Below the pieces are notes generated by a model, which was not told where the DNA came from, ran no database searches, and saw only the letters and a program-made list of their open reading frames with translations. This document shows positions 11,304 through 22,547 of a stretch of DNA of 64,000 nucleotides, in pieces (position 1 is the stretch's first letter; every line of letters begins with the position of its first letter). This DNA is from Megalobrama amblycephala (taxonomy: Eukaryota; Chordata; Actinopteri; Cypriniformes; Xenocyprididae), in the NCBI RefSeq assembly GCF_018812025.1, contig NC_063045.1, forward strand, positions 52,830,579 through 52,894,578, given 5' to 3'. The position numbers and the translations under genes are program-made.

Positions 11304-11523
11304 AGGGTTAGTTCACCCAAAAATGAAAATTCAGTCATTAATTACAAACCCTCATGTCATTACACACCTGTAAGACCTTCGTTCCTCTTCAGAACACAAA
11401 TCTTTTTTCATAAAATCCGATGGCTCAGTGAGGCATCCATTGCCAGCAAGATCATTTCCTTTTTCAATGCCCAGAAAGAATGACAGAAATGACAGAATTT
11501 TAATTTTTGGGTGAACTAGCCCT
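11304..11523. mobile_element. Short TTAA-flanked MITE (Angel-like)
   Basis: The element has terminal inverted repeats 'agggttagttcacccaaaaa' and its complement near the right end, and TTAA on both sides (11300-11303 and 11524-11527). It is 220 bp and non-coding. The termini resemble the Angel-type MITEs described in fish; that name is from memory. Confidence 0.8.
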
Positions 11524-12474
11524 TTAATATCTTCCTCAGTATTGTTGTCCTGTTTTCCATTTCCAATACAAATACCTAATGGTACATATTAGAAACTTTA
11601 CCAAAGGTTACCATCCCAGTAACAGCTTTTGTACCTTGTGTAGTGAGAATTGGTCCCCAAACTAAACTGTTACCAATTAATATTTAGATGCAAAATGACA
11701 TAATATATGAAGTCTTGTTTTATGTGAAACTGATCAAAATGAAGTGAGTTTATGATTAAACCAATCTGTCATTGGGCTCAGAAGTCTTTATAACTCATTG
11801 ACATATTTATTCTTGTCTTAATCATAAATGCACCTAATTTTGTTACCTTTTTTGAGATTTCATTTTACATTTGCATCTACTGTAAATGTATCTTGATTTA
11901 AAGATTTTTATTTTACTAATATGTGCACTTTTGATACCAGTATGTACCAGTATACAACTCTCAGCTGGCCTCTGCTACACATGCATTTTTTTTAGAGTGG
12001 ATGTCTGTTTATCAAAGCTGATGTGCAACAGAATGCTTCACGAAAAATAAAGCGCAGTTGATGAACGAACGACAAGGAAGCACAAAAAATTAACGTACAG
12101 TACACAAGAGTTAATACAAAGTGTTTATTGTTAGTTGCCAACAGCACAGCAGCTCCAGACAATCAAAACCCAGTATTACTCACATGTGAAGCCAAATGAA
12201 AGCATCTGCATCTGTTTTCAGGCCTTCCAGCTTAGCTCTCTCCAGCGCTGGAATTCGCTTTTCTAATATAAACGCGTCCTAAATCGCTTGCCCAGTCATA
12301 AACCTTCATTCCAGTGATATTCTTTTGAGCTTTTGTATTGTGTCCCATCTCGTGGTCTACATTTTTTTTCTTTTTTTTTCCAAATCTCCCTCTTGTTCGT
12401 TCTCTCTCCTCGACCGTCATACGCCCCCTAATGCTGATTGGTTACATGTTTGTTATTGGTGTCAGCCTGATTAA
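11524..12474. other. Non-coding interval
   Basis: No exon was recognised. A 62-residue minus-strand ORF at 12232-12420 is lysine/arginine-rich because of a T-rich stretch and has no family features. Confidence 0.4.
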
Positions 12475-13274
12475 AGGATTAGTCCACTTTTAAATACACT
12501 TTTCCTGATAAATTTACTCACCCCCATGTCATCCAAGATGTTCATGTCTTTCTTTCGTCAGTCGAAAAGAAATGAAGGTTTTTGAGGAAAACATTCCAGG
12601 ATTATTCTCCTTACAGTGGATTTCAATGGCTACCAACAGATTGAAGGTCAATATTACAGTTTCAGTGCAGCTTCAAGGGCTTTAAACGATACCAGATGAG
12701 TAATAAGGGTCTTATCTAGCGAATCGATCGGTCATTTTCAAAAAAAATACAACCGTTTATGCTTTATAAACAAGATATCGCCTTGAACGTACTTTCCGCT
12801 TCTGCATTCTTCATAACGCTTCCGCTGAATGTCCTATGCCTTCCCTATTCAAGTTACGGAAAAAATTGAAACTGGCGCCGCATTCGTTCCGTAAGTAGAA
12901 TAGGGAAGGCGTAGAACATTCAGTGTAAGCGTTATGAAGAATGCGGAAGCGGAAAGTACGTTCAAGGCGATATCTTGTTTATAAAGCATAAACGGTTGTA
13001 TTTTTTTTCGAAAATGACTGATCGATTCGCTAGATAAGACCCTTATTACTCATCTGGGATCGTTTAAAGCCCTTGAAGCTGCACTGAAACTGTAATTTTG
13101 ACCTTCAATCTGTTGGTAGCCATTGAAATCCACTGTAAGGAGAATAATCCTGGAATGTTTTCCTCAAAAACCTTCATTTCTTTTCGACTGACGAAAGAAA
13201 GACATGAACATCTTGGATGACATGGGGGTGAGTAAATTTATCAGGAAAAGTGTATTTAAAAGTGGACTAATCCT
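12475..13274. mobile_element. 800-bp TTAA-flanked foldback MITE
   Basis: Almost the whole element is one inverted repeat. It runs from 'aggattagtccacttttaaa' to the complementary right end, with arms of about 390 bp and a centre near 12875. TTAA is found at 12471-12474 and 13275-13278. The arms differ at only a few positions, so the element is young or the arms are kept alike. Non-coding. Confidence 0.85.
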
Positions 13275-14668
13275 TTAACTTCCAAATAGTGTTTTTCAAA
13301 ATCCACTGAGTCCACCTTTAATCCTACCAAATACTTAAACCTTCCCACTACATCAGCTGCCATACAAACTATTAATATGCAGTAAATTAAGAGTTTATTG
13401 AGGCAAAAGTCATTAATATGTGTTCCTCAAACTAAAGTGTGACCTCTTGATTTAAAAATCTTTAGACTATTGCACTGGAAACAAGACAACAATACTTAGG
13501 AAGAGTAATGAAGTTATTTCTATATTATAGATTTTGAAAATTCATTCAGATATGTATTACAAAGTAATGGATATTTGTTGGAAGTTGTTTTTTTCCCCTT
13601 CAAACTCTGAAGTGTTGCTAATACAACTCATTGTGTTTTTCCCTAGGTATTTACAGTTAGAGAACATATTGACGTAATGTGTTCCCTTAAATTCAGACAG
13701 TTTTTCTTAAATTTTCTTTATTTGGTCTTAAAAGTCTTAAACTTACCTTCACAAAAACCTGCTGTTTACCCCCTTTCTGTAATTTTTTTTTAATGCATAA
13801 GGAAACGTTATGGTGCAGAATAGACCACATATTTCAGTTATAGTCTTATACAGAAGTTATATAAGACTAACCAGCTATAACTAGCACTGGTTGTTGAATA
13901 AACCAAAAATATAAAATATATTTGTTCTAAACTGCAAATACCCTGACATCTTTTGTCATTTCAGTGGCTTATTAAATTGTGTTATTCACCAGCGCACAAT
14001 GTGACATATAGACAGTGTGACATATAGCTGCAGACTGAACAGCGTATTTCTTGTATATGAGTCTGTTAGAGACAAGGACATGTTTCATTGTGATAAAGTG
14101 TTGGGAGAGCCACCCACCCTCACAATTTATCACAAATCCACTTTGTGATGAGTGTCAATGAGAGCCAATAAGAAAAAACACAAACGAGAATTTATTATGC
14201 AAAATTAAGCTGTTAGAGTGTTAATTTTTATTGCGAAAAAGCAGAATGTTTAACTTGTATATTCTGGCCTGACGCCTTTCTTTGTCATGTCAGATGGAAA
14301 GAAGAATAATTGCGTCATATTTTCCGATTACCAAATACAGCATTGCTATTTGTGAGTGCTTTTGACGTATGTTTTTACTGTAGCATCTGTAGCCGTAATT
14401 GTGCATGGTTAGGATTGTAAAATTAATATGCAAAAGATACACTCTCCACATCTTTAGTTTACATCAAAGGTCAAACTCTGCTGTATTTCATCAGTGTTTG
14501 CTTGTGCTTTCCCATCTAACACTGCTGGAGGGCTTCCAATCATCTACTTTGCCCTGATGGAAGCACAAAGTACTGCGGTGATTTAAAGAGCTTTTCATCA
14601 ATGTCCTTTTTGTACTTTTATAACTTTTCCTTCTCTTCCTTCTGCCATCTTCTCATTGCTGCAAGCAG
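13275..14668. other. Upstream of the visible rxfp2 exons; signal-peptide exon not found
   Basis: A first exon encoding the receptor's signal peptide would be expected here or further left, but I could not identify one. Partial MITE sequence occurs near 13380-13440 ('attaatatgtgttcctcaaa'). Confidence 0.4.
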
Positions 14669-14812
14669 CATCCATGATGGCTAGCAGGGCGGTGACAGAA
14701 GGCTGCCCTCTTGGCCAGTTTCCCTGTGGGAACATGAGTGTGTGTTTGCCCCAGGTCCTTCAGTGTAATGGCCACAAGGACTGCAAGAATGGAGCAGATG
14801 AGGAACACTGTG
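14669..14812 (+). CDS. rxfp2: rxfp2 exon: LDL receptor class A module
   Basis: The exon follows 'tctcattgctgcaagcag' and ends at a GTGAGG donor. It encodes one LDLa module: six cysteines in the order C-(FPC)-(VC)-(QC)-(DC)-(HC), with 'CNGHKDCKNGADEEHC' carrying the acidic calcium-binding residues at its end. Relaxin receptors RXFP1 and RXFP2 are the only leucine-rich-repeat GPCRs with a single N-terminal LDLa. In that family the module does not bind the hormone tightly but is needed for signalling through the seven-helix domain. The exon leaves one base of a split glycine codon, which the next exon completes. The sequence is closer to remembered RXFP2 than RXFP1. The paralogue (fish have more than one) cannot be assigned here. 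Confidence 0.85.
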
Positions 14813-15003
14813 GTGAGGCCATATATGTTTACCTTTTTCATATTGCTGAAATTTAGTAGATGCACTTAAAGCTGTTCTCAATTCAGTTTTTCTGTCCATG
14901 GAGAAATCCTGACATCTTTCTTGCGTCATTTATATCTTTAAAGTGTCATCTTAGATTTTTACATTGACTTTCTTATACAAAGACTTGCTTTTACTTTCTG
15001 CAG

Positions 15004-15081
15004 GGGACAACAGCGGATGGGCGGATATTTTTGATCGCACCATTAAAAAGGCAGAGCCACAGGACCTTCCTAATGACTGCT
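15004..15081 (+). CDS. rxfp2: rxfp2 exon: LDLa-LRR linker
   Basis: This 78-bp exon lies between 'actttctgcag' and a GTATGT donor and is phase-compatible with the exons on both sides. It begins with 'DNSGWADIFD', like the 'DTSGWATIF' that follows the LDLa module in RXFP2, and ends in 'PNDC', the cysteine that opens the LRR N-cap. In relaxin receptors this linker helps dock the peptide hormone. It is hydrophilic, and length and phase match the family. Confidence 0.85.
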
Positions 15082-15926
15082 GTATGTGCCTCAGTCTTGA
15101 TCTGATTTCCTTTGGAAGAGACACAGGAATACATAGATTAGCATAAGTGATGTTATCTTGGAGCTTATCCAAAAAAAAAAAAAACAAGTCCAAAATGCTG
15201 CTGCAATTTTCATGTAAGGGCCAGATTTTCCGAGTCTGATGAATTTACATCCTTAGCCTTCAATAGTCTACTGGGCACTTTTTAAGCCAGAAATGCTATA
15301 GGCTGCGTTTTACTGTAATGCGTCGTAAATCTGCATGGGTTTTACAATCTTGTAGAAGCACCTGGTTGAAATTGATTTGCTTTCAAAGTCTGTAGGACTT
15401 GACATTTTTGCAGATACCAGGAACTTCGTATTAACCTGAAAAATTGGGTTGGGGGAACATTATAAACTTTTATGAATATGGATCATGAATGTTAATTTTT
15501 TGACACTTGCCTAGTTATCGTCCTCACTGATTTGCTGAGAGGCAGGTAAGTGGGCATGAACCATAGTTTAATTATTGCTTATCTGTTTGGTTTACTGACA
15601 GCACTGGTTAGCAGATATTTGGTCTTAAGGTTGTCCTTTTATCCAGACTTTTTTTTACTTCTTTTTTCTTGAAATTGCTATGACTTTTGAAGACTGCAGA
15701 TTAAATACAATTTAAACATTGTCTTACATATTTATTTAATAAACACACAAGTAGTATCACTAATACTGTGTAACTAGATAATATTTATGACATTTTTATG
15801 CATTCCTTGCCTGAGGATTTATTTTCTTCCATTTTGTCTCCTACAAGCTTAATGGAATTTTGTTGAAATAATAGCTAAATCAATGTGAAATGTTATACAA
15901 AATGTATATCTTATAGGTGTAATATT
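15082..15926. other. rxfp2 intron sequence
   Basis: This lies between phase-matched exons. No other feature was seen apart from a short A-run near 15171. Confidence 0.6.
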
Positions 15927-16461
15927 AGGGAACACATATTCACTATTAACTAGTTGCTTATCAACATGCATATTACTAGCATATTGGCTGTTTATTAGTA
16001 CTTATAAAGCACATATTAATACATTTACATTTAGTCATTTAGCAGACGCTTTTCTCTAAAGTGACTTACAAATGAGAATAGTAGAAGCAATCAAATCAAC
16101 ATGAGTACAACAGTATGTAATTGCTGTGTCAAGTCAGTTTCATCAATGAAGTGCTCGTAGCAAAGTTTTTTTTTTCTTTTCTTTATACACAAATAGAAAA
16201 AAAGAAAAGTGAAATGTAAGTAAGTGCTAAAAGTAAGTGCTACTATTACTGGGTCAAGTGTTGACATGTCTTTAGCAGTTTTTTGAAAATGGCTAAAGAC
16301 TACTCGGATAGAGCGTGGTTGGTCATTCCACCAGCCAGGAACAGACCCGGAGAAGGTCCGTGAGAGTGATTTTGTGCCCCTTTGGGATATAATGTAACCA
16401 CAGTAATCAGCAGTAATTAGGAGTTTATTAAGGGAAAACTCCTAGTGAATATGTGTTCCCT
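15927..16461. mobile_element. Inverted-repeat MITE with a nested SINE-like segment, in an rxfp2 intron
   Basis: The left end 'agggaacacatattcacta' is inverted at the right end 'tagtgaatatgtgttccct'. Inside, 16020-16070 carries 'tttagtcatttagcagacgc', a start I associate with a common fish repeat; it is not classified further. The insertion lies wholly within the intron. Confidence 0.65.
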
Positions 16462-16729
16462 AATCTACAGTAGAGTGTTACCATGCTTTTTTACACTAAC
16501 TGTCTTTAGTGTAATGTTGCTGTCTGAAAACAAAAAAAGGTTTGCAATTTACAAAGCACAAAGTCCAGTCCAAAGGGAGTTATTCTCTATATTAGTAAAC
16601 ACTGTTTCTGAACTCCCTGAAATGCCTCAGTTGTAGTCTTCAGTTTTCTTTCAGGAACATACATGTCACAGTATCCCTCATTTAATTAATTCCTGCCTAA
16701 ATACACAAAAAGGGGAGGGTGAGGCCTTT

Positions 16730-16943
16730 GTCCAGTTGCATAAACTGCTTAGACCAATCTTACATATTAGTAATGTAATTTTTTTTTCTTCAAGGCAGGC
16801 CATAATTTGTTACATAAATAGGTAGATTGGTTTTATTTGAATCTGAAAAATGAAACTGATTAGCCCTAACTAATTATTTATTGGTCAGACTAGTTCTTAA
16901 GACAAAGTATTAACTTAGTTGCTATGTTTACGCAACTGGCCCC
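16730..16943. mobile_element. MITE, copy 1 ('ccagttgcataaac' family)
   Basis: The termini 'ccagttgcataaac' and 'gtttacgcaactgg' form an inverted pair. A related copy lies at 54151-54387. Non-coding. Confidence 0.7.
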
Positions 16944-17708
16944 TGGTTAAATTGTGTTACTACATGTCCAAGAGATGCTGTTTTTCCACTCCTGCACAAG
17001 TAGTGCTTGCAAAGGTGGTTTGGGTTGATCAGCTTGTTCTTCTTGACTGGGGAGAACTCGGACTTGAACTGATTTGGCAAAACTAATGCCACAGTTAATG
17101 TAGTTACAGTAGTGTTTACTGTTTACAGTACCTCAGGAGCTGATACTCGCTGATTATGGTAAGGGAATTATTACTCTAAGCGGTAGACCAATCACAAAAG
17201 ACTGGGGCCAGCTGACCAATCAGAGCAGACTGTTTTTCGGAAGGTGAGTTTTAAAGAATCCAAAAACAGGTGCTGCAACAATGTAAATTACAATCAAAAA
17301 TAATTGTTTAAACATTAAATGATCATGTAACCATAATATAGTAAACTCCATAATTCAAATTATGAATGTGTAAATGAGCATAAATGACCAATAGTAGCCC
17401 TTAAAAAAAAGAAGAACAGGACAGGAAAAGAGATCAATGACAAGAAATAGGACAAAAGGGAGTAAAACAATATTTTTCTCAGTGTAGGTCTAATATGAAC
17501 AGCAAAAAATGCATTAATGTAAATCATCAAATACTGGAATACAGGAATACTCCTGAACTTAGAACTTAACAATAGTAAGTAAACCAAAAGCACAACAAAA
17601 ATCCAACAAATCTTTGGTTATTTTTACAGCTTTATGTACTAGATCTAATAATGTTGTATTACTTTAATAACTGAGTTTACAGTGTGTGTTTATGTTGATC
17701 TTGTACAG

Positions 17709-17814
17709 TTCTGAAGCAGTACCCGGAGAGCTGTGATTGCATTAAGACAGAGGTGGAATGTGTGGATGTGAACCTGCACGTTGTACCCGTCTTCTCCTCC
17801 AATGTGACTTGGTT
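17709..17814 (+). CDS. rxfp2: rxfp2 exon: LRR N-terminal cap
   Basis: The exon follows 'tgatcttgtacag' and ends at a GTAAGT donor; its phase fits both neighbours. It encodes '[20 protein letters not shown]' and then a stretch ending '[12 protein letters not shown]'. The 'FLKQYP.CCDC' start and the 'VECV' cysteine are close to human RXFP2 as remembered and unlike the corresponding RXFP1 segment. The cysteines form the LRR N-cap. 'NVT' is a potential N-glycosylation site. It acts in the extracellular hormone-binding domain. Confidence 0.88.
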
Positions 17815-18443
17815 GTAAGTACATCAAACTGGGAGCTAACTACTGCAGAGCTTTACTCCTTTGCTCCCACTAGAGGTTATTAATCTGTAGCTGGAGAAGA
17901 GGAGTACAGATCTGACATCAGTGAGACATGGAGCTTTAAAGCACTGAGTTATGAAGCTTAACGAGAAAAAGAGCTTCTTTGGACTGAGCAATTACCAAAA
18001 GAAAAAAAAATTATGCACAGTGCTTGAAAGGCGGGGGTTTGTTTTGTTATTATGTTTTGGTTGTTCTGCATGAGTAATTGTGCTTTTGATACTTTTATTG
18101 TGATCTGGACTCTGAAGAGATATTGAGATATACAGGGTGGAATTTAAAGATACTAATTTATGACTAAGGATTCTGGAGATGATCTTTTGGATTCTGGGGA
18201 TGTTTTTGGAAAATGAAAAAAAGAAGTCCATGAACTTGAGTCCGTGAATGGGTTATGAGAGGACAGAGTGGAGAGGAGGATTTTCAATAACTAATTACTT
18301 ACATATTGATCCACACATAAATATATCATATAACTTTAGGAAATGACATGGAATATAAAACAACATTTTTTTTGATGAACTAATGTGAATGTTCTGATAG
18401 TAATGCGGTATTGTTTGTAATTCAATGCTTTACAATTGTACAG

Positions 18444-18515
18444 GTCTCTGAAGAACAATAGGATTAGGAATTTGGATGATCACATCTTCTCCAAATATAC
18501 ACAGCTGCAGAGACT
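18444..18515 (+). CDS. rxfp2: rxfp2 exon: first leucine-rich repeat
   Basis: This 72-bp exon (24 codons, the standard LRR exon size in glycoprotein-hormone-like receptors) follows 'caattgtacag' and ends at a GTGAGT donor. It encodes 'LKNNRIRNLDDHIFSKYTQL', an LRR consensus (LxxNxIxxLxxxxFxxxxxL). It matches the RXFP2 pattern '[20 protein letters not shown]'. It is the last receptor exon I can find. The nine or so further LRR exons and the seven-helix exons are not recognisable to the right in this window. Confidence 0.87.
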
Positions 18516-19458
18516 GTGAGTATCAGTTAATCAAGTGTGAAAGTGTACTATGATAAATAACCAGTATCAGCCATTGATGAAAAAGACAAGTCAGATAATC
18601 AGTTCAAATTATACTGAAATGCTTCTGTTTTTCACTGGTTTCTGCAATAAGAAGAAAAGAACAGAAACACGAGCATTCCTGTTGAATTAACGTCATCAAT
18701 ACTTAAAATTAAAACTGTTGTTGGGCCTTTGCATTTGCTTAAAGTCTTCAGCCAATGTCTTTTGAGTCATTCTACAGTTTTCCACTCGCTGTGTATCGCC
18801 AGTTCTTGTTGACACCTAAATTTATGGATGCTGTGAAATTTCCAATATCTGATGAACCAAAATATCTCAGCACTGAGAACTTTAGGCCATGCCTCAAACC
18901 CTGGTTCTCTGAGGGAGATGCGTGCAATATCCTAAGTATTTTAGGCCATTGGCCAGTGCAGCAAGGAAACCTTCCTCCTGTCTCTATATACTGTTCAGGC
19001 GTAAATCTTCATTCATGATGCAGATTGTTCTGAGCTGATGAGCTATAAATTTAGACCGGTGGAGTTTATCTTTTCTGAATTCATTTTTTTTTTTTTTGCA
19101 GTTTTGCCTCTTATGTAAATTTGAAGAATGTTTAGGGATTTTATTGGAAAGAAAGACAAGTTTTTCCCCCCTGTACCAGCAGTAAGTTTAAGTCAGAGTA
19201 ACTATAAAATGAGAGCTTTACACATTTTATATTTTATAATGCTTGATTAAAAAAAACTCCATTAGTTCTCCATATGAGAGAAATTTGAAAATTAAATTCC
19301 AGTCATGAGAGAGCTTCATTATGGTTTCAGTTCAAATTTAATTGATATAGTGGGCTGCCACATCTCGACTGGAAAGTCACTAACCCTCTACTGCACACAT
19401 TATGATAAATCTATAGAGAAAAATATTTGACTCTTTTTCTTTTCTTAGAATGGCTTAA
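18516..19458. other. Sequence after the last rxfp2 exon seen
   Basis: A continuation of the LRR series was looked for and not found. An 87-residue ORF at 18755-19018 has no LRR pattern and no splice context. Confidence 0.4.
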
Positions 19459-20225
19459 AGGTGCTAAAGAGGTTCTTTTTGTCGACTGAGTTTTTGAAAT
19501 GAGCGCATGGGTAAGAACAACCCCCCTCCTTCACAGCTCATTTAGAGGGAACGCCTCCCAAAACTCGTGCACGAGTATCTGAACACGAGTGTTTACCACC
19601 GGCATTCGCTGTGTTATTAAGCCGGGCACACATTTAACGACTAGCTAAAACATTCTGACTATGCTCAACATACAGCGATTGTTTCCTGCTCCTGAAGCAG
19701 ATTTATATACTTTGGAATTTACACGTGGAATTTGAACACTGACTGTAATCGCAGACTGAAAGCAACTGGCTCTGACTGGACGCGTTTGAACGCGATCAGT
19801 CATAAGTATCAATTTACATTCATAATCGGCCTTACAATCGTTAAGTGTGTGCGCGACCTAAAGCCGTGGATTCATTATGTCGGACTCACCGCAGGTAACT
19901 CATAATCTGCAGTTGTTACTCCTGTCTCCTGACAAAAACATTGCATGCGGCACCTGTGGAGTGTGGAAAGTTACTGGAGCACGCAGCCGCGCGTCTCTCA
20001 CATGGATCGTCATGGCAGTGATTGACAAGCCAGAGGGCCAATCGTTTACGCGATGATCGCGTAAACGATTGGCTGATGTTTTTAAGGCCCTACCTCGTGC
20101 ACAGATGATGTATATTAATATTATTACTTTCAGTGCACCTAATAAATAGTCTTTTATCAGTTAGTAAAGACAGTTTCAAGTAATATTGCAAAAATGTATA
20201 AAACATAACATCCTCTTTAGCACCT
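19459..20225. mobile_element. TTAA-flanked element, 767 bp
   Basis: The termini 'aggtgctaaagagg' and 'cctctttagcacct' are exact inverses. TTAA lies at 19455-19458 and 20226-20229. It carries a perfect hairpin at 20037-20073 and no plausible ORF. Confidence 0.85.
20037..20073. repeat. Perfect 18-bp-arm palindrome inside the TTAA element
   Basis: 'gccaatcgtttacgcgat' is followed after one base by its exact reverse complement. It holds several CpG sites, all intact. Confidence 0.85.
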
Positions 20226-20286
20226 TTAACTTGAAGTGCTGTAAAAAAAAATGGAAAAAAATATTATGTTAAGGTACTTTATGATA

Positions 20287-21409
20287 TGTTGCCATATGGC
20301 AACAACATACAATAGAATAAGTGTAAGTGTATATAGTTAATATTTGTCCTCAGAAATGTTGTTTGTATTGAATCAATTGGTGCTATTATAAGCTTTAGCA
20401 GTAATTATAAAAAACATCTTATATATATCTTGTGCTTTTATTTATTCCATTCTCTTTTGCTGAATAATACTTTATATTCTTTGAATTTCATTACGTTTTT
20501 CGTGAATATTATTTAAATTGCAAATGTAGACAGTTAAAAACAAATCTAATACTGTTCATCATGTATCATAAAACATTGACATAAAACCAAAATCATTGCA
20601 GTTCATGAAAATTCAACATTACGCAATCTTATGAGAGGAAGGTTATGAACATGAACCCCCCATAATCCTTGAAACTTCACCTTTTTTCTGTACGAAACTT
20701 CAAAAAGCATTTTTTTTCAGAGGTGAGACACATGTACACATCACATTTGGTGCACTTCACCCTAACAATACACTTACATCCACTTGCACCTGCCTTTTTG
20801 AGACACCATGGCAGGCCAGTGATAGGTCTGGTCCGGTAGTACTGGCTGTGGTGGCAGTGGGCACGCAGGTCTCCGATGTGATTTAATTCATAATACAAAT
20901 GCCATGGCAGTCCTTAACATACAACTAATCAACATTATTTCACTAGCATTAATGTTTTTATTGTTACAGCTTAACAGACTGCAGCTGGCCTTTGCTAGCT
21001 AGCTAAACTATTACAATAATGTCATTCCATTATTGCACAGTGTTGCCATATGGCAACACAGACATTTTATCGATTTACCAAAAACTAATTACATAAAAAC
21101 TTTTTTGAGTGGTGAATATGTCATCATAACTTACCTGAGATGATGTTAACAATTTATTTGTGAATGTGACATGGGTGGGTCCTTGTTTGTCACTGACGTT
21201 TTAGTTTGCTTTCAGCAACTACCGACAAGAGACGGCAGTCTGTCAGAAATCGCGCAGCACACAAAAAAATTGCATGTCATGTGACTTAACCAAAGCACAT
21301 CATTGGCTAAACTAAGGTCTTCTCTTACCAACAAAAAAAACGAGAATGTTCTCTTAAAGAGACAGTGGCAAGGAAATGAACACAAAGAGTATGTTGCCAT
21401 ATGGCAACA
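20287..21409. mobile_element. piggyBac-like element remnant bounded by an 18-bp palindrome
   Basis: The exact palindrome TGTTGCCATATGGCAACA occurs at 20287-20304, 21041-21058 and 21392-21409. The first and second flank a piggyBac transposase C-terminal fragment, so the palindromes are probably terminal or subterminal repeats. Outer boundaries are not resolved because flanking sequence outside the palindromes does not match. Confidence 0.5.
20677..20898 (-). pseudogene. piggyBac-family transposase C-terminal zinc-finger fragment
   Basis: The minus-strand reading ends in a cysteine-rich block with 'VKCTKCDVYMCLTSEKKCF' then 'LKFRT'. This is the pattern C-x2-C-x4-5-C-x6-7-C-F with a trailing basic end that closes many piggyBac-derived transposases. 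Upstream is a proline/arginine segment typical of the linker before it. The catalytic DDD domain is absent, so this is an internally deleted copy. A host-domesticated PGBD gene is less likely because nothing else of the protein remains. Confidence 0.6.
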
Positions 21410-22547
21410 CTATGCGGTAGATGGCTAACAAGTTTGCATAATTGATTTTTGTGCATACTTTCTTTTCAAATAAATGTCAATGGTGTGTCAAGCTGATTTA
21501 ATCATACTGCTCTGTATATTGGCTGTAGTGAACATGCAATGATTTTTTTTTGTTGTGAAGTTTACTTGATTGAACTTGTGTACTACACCAATGCGAATAA
21601 TGCGTTTGTTATACTTTGTGGGATAATATGCACTGTGTGAGATATGTACCCATCAATGTGGTTGTTTTCACTTTATTTTGGCTCGACATGAATGATTAGT
21701 TGATGATGAGATGTTTATTTGTGTAGTAAATGTTGGTTAGGCGTCTGATCAATTGTGCCCTGTCAGAAATAAAAAGAAGAGACACGACTAGCTTTAGACT
21801 ATGCCAAGAACTGAGAAGAGTCTTTATATCCACCCTATCTAACAGTTGGAATGGGCCTGCACAGGGCATCTACACAATAAAGGGCTTAAGTCCCATAGTG
21901 AGATGTCAAGTGAGTGAAAATGAATTGAGTGAGAATTGAGGACTGTCTCAGCCAGACAGTAAAATAAATGGTAAAATAAATAAATAATTTTGATCTCTGC
22001 CAGGCAGAAGGGCACATTTAATTTTGGCACAGTCTGTCAATTCAGAATTTTTTAATATTATTGTGTGTGTCGATGAAATATTTTTTGGGGGATATTTTGA
22101 AACGCATAATTCCAAACAGACATTAATGTTTGGTGCATAACTTCATAACTTTGTCTTGAACATCCATTTTTTTCATTTGATATTGGAAAAACTTGCATTC
22201 ACATGAGGTAATGAGAATAAAATACCCCTAAAGTCCCAGACTAATAAATTTTTTTAGAAGGCCATAAAAGGGACAGTGAAGGGCTGTTGGAAGGGCTGTG
22301 GAAATTTAAGCACTCTAAATGACAGATGTCCTATTTGTTTAGCGTTTTACAGCAGTTTAGGCCTTTTGGTCTTAATATAATATTAAAATCTTTGTGATCC
22401 AATCAATATTGTGACACATGTGCAAATTCAAGGGATCTTTATACATCTAGGGCCAGATCTACTAAACAGGACAAATTAGCATGAGACTACGAAATGCTCT
22501 GGAAAGTTCTGTGTGTGATCAAGTAATGAAACGCATATTAAAGAACA
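21410..22547. other. Non-coding interval
   Basis: AT-rich, with no exon recognised. ORFs near 21730-21939 and 21839-22030 overlap on opposite strands and show no family features. Confidence 0.4.
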
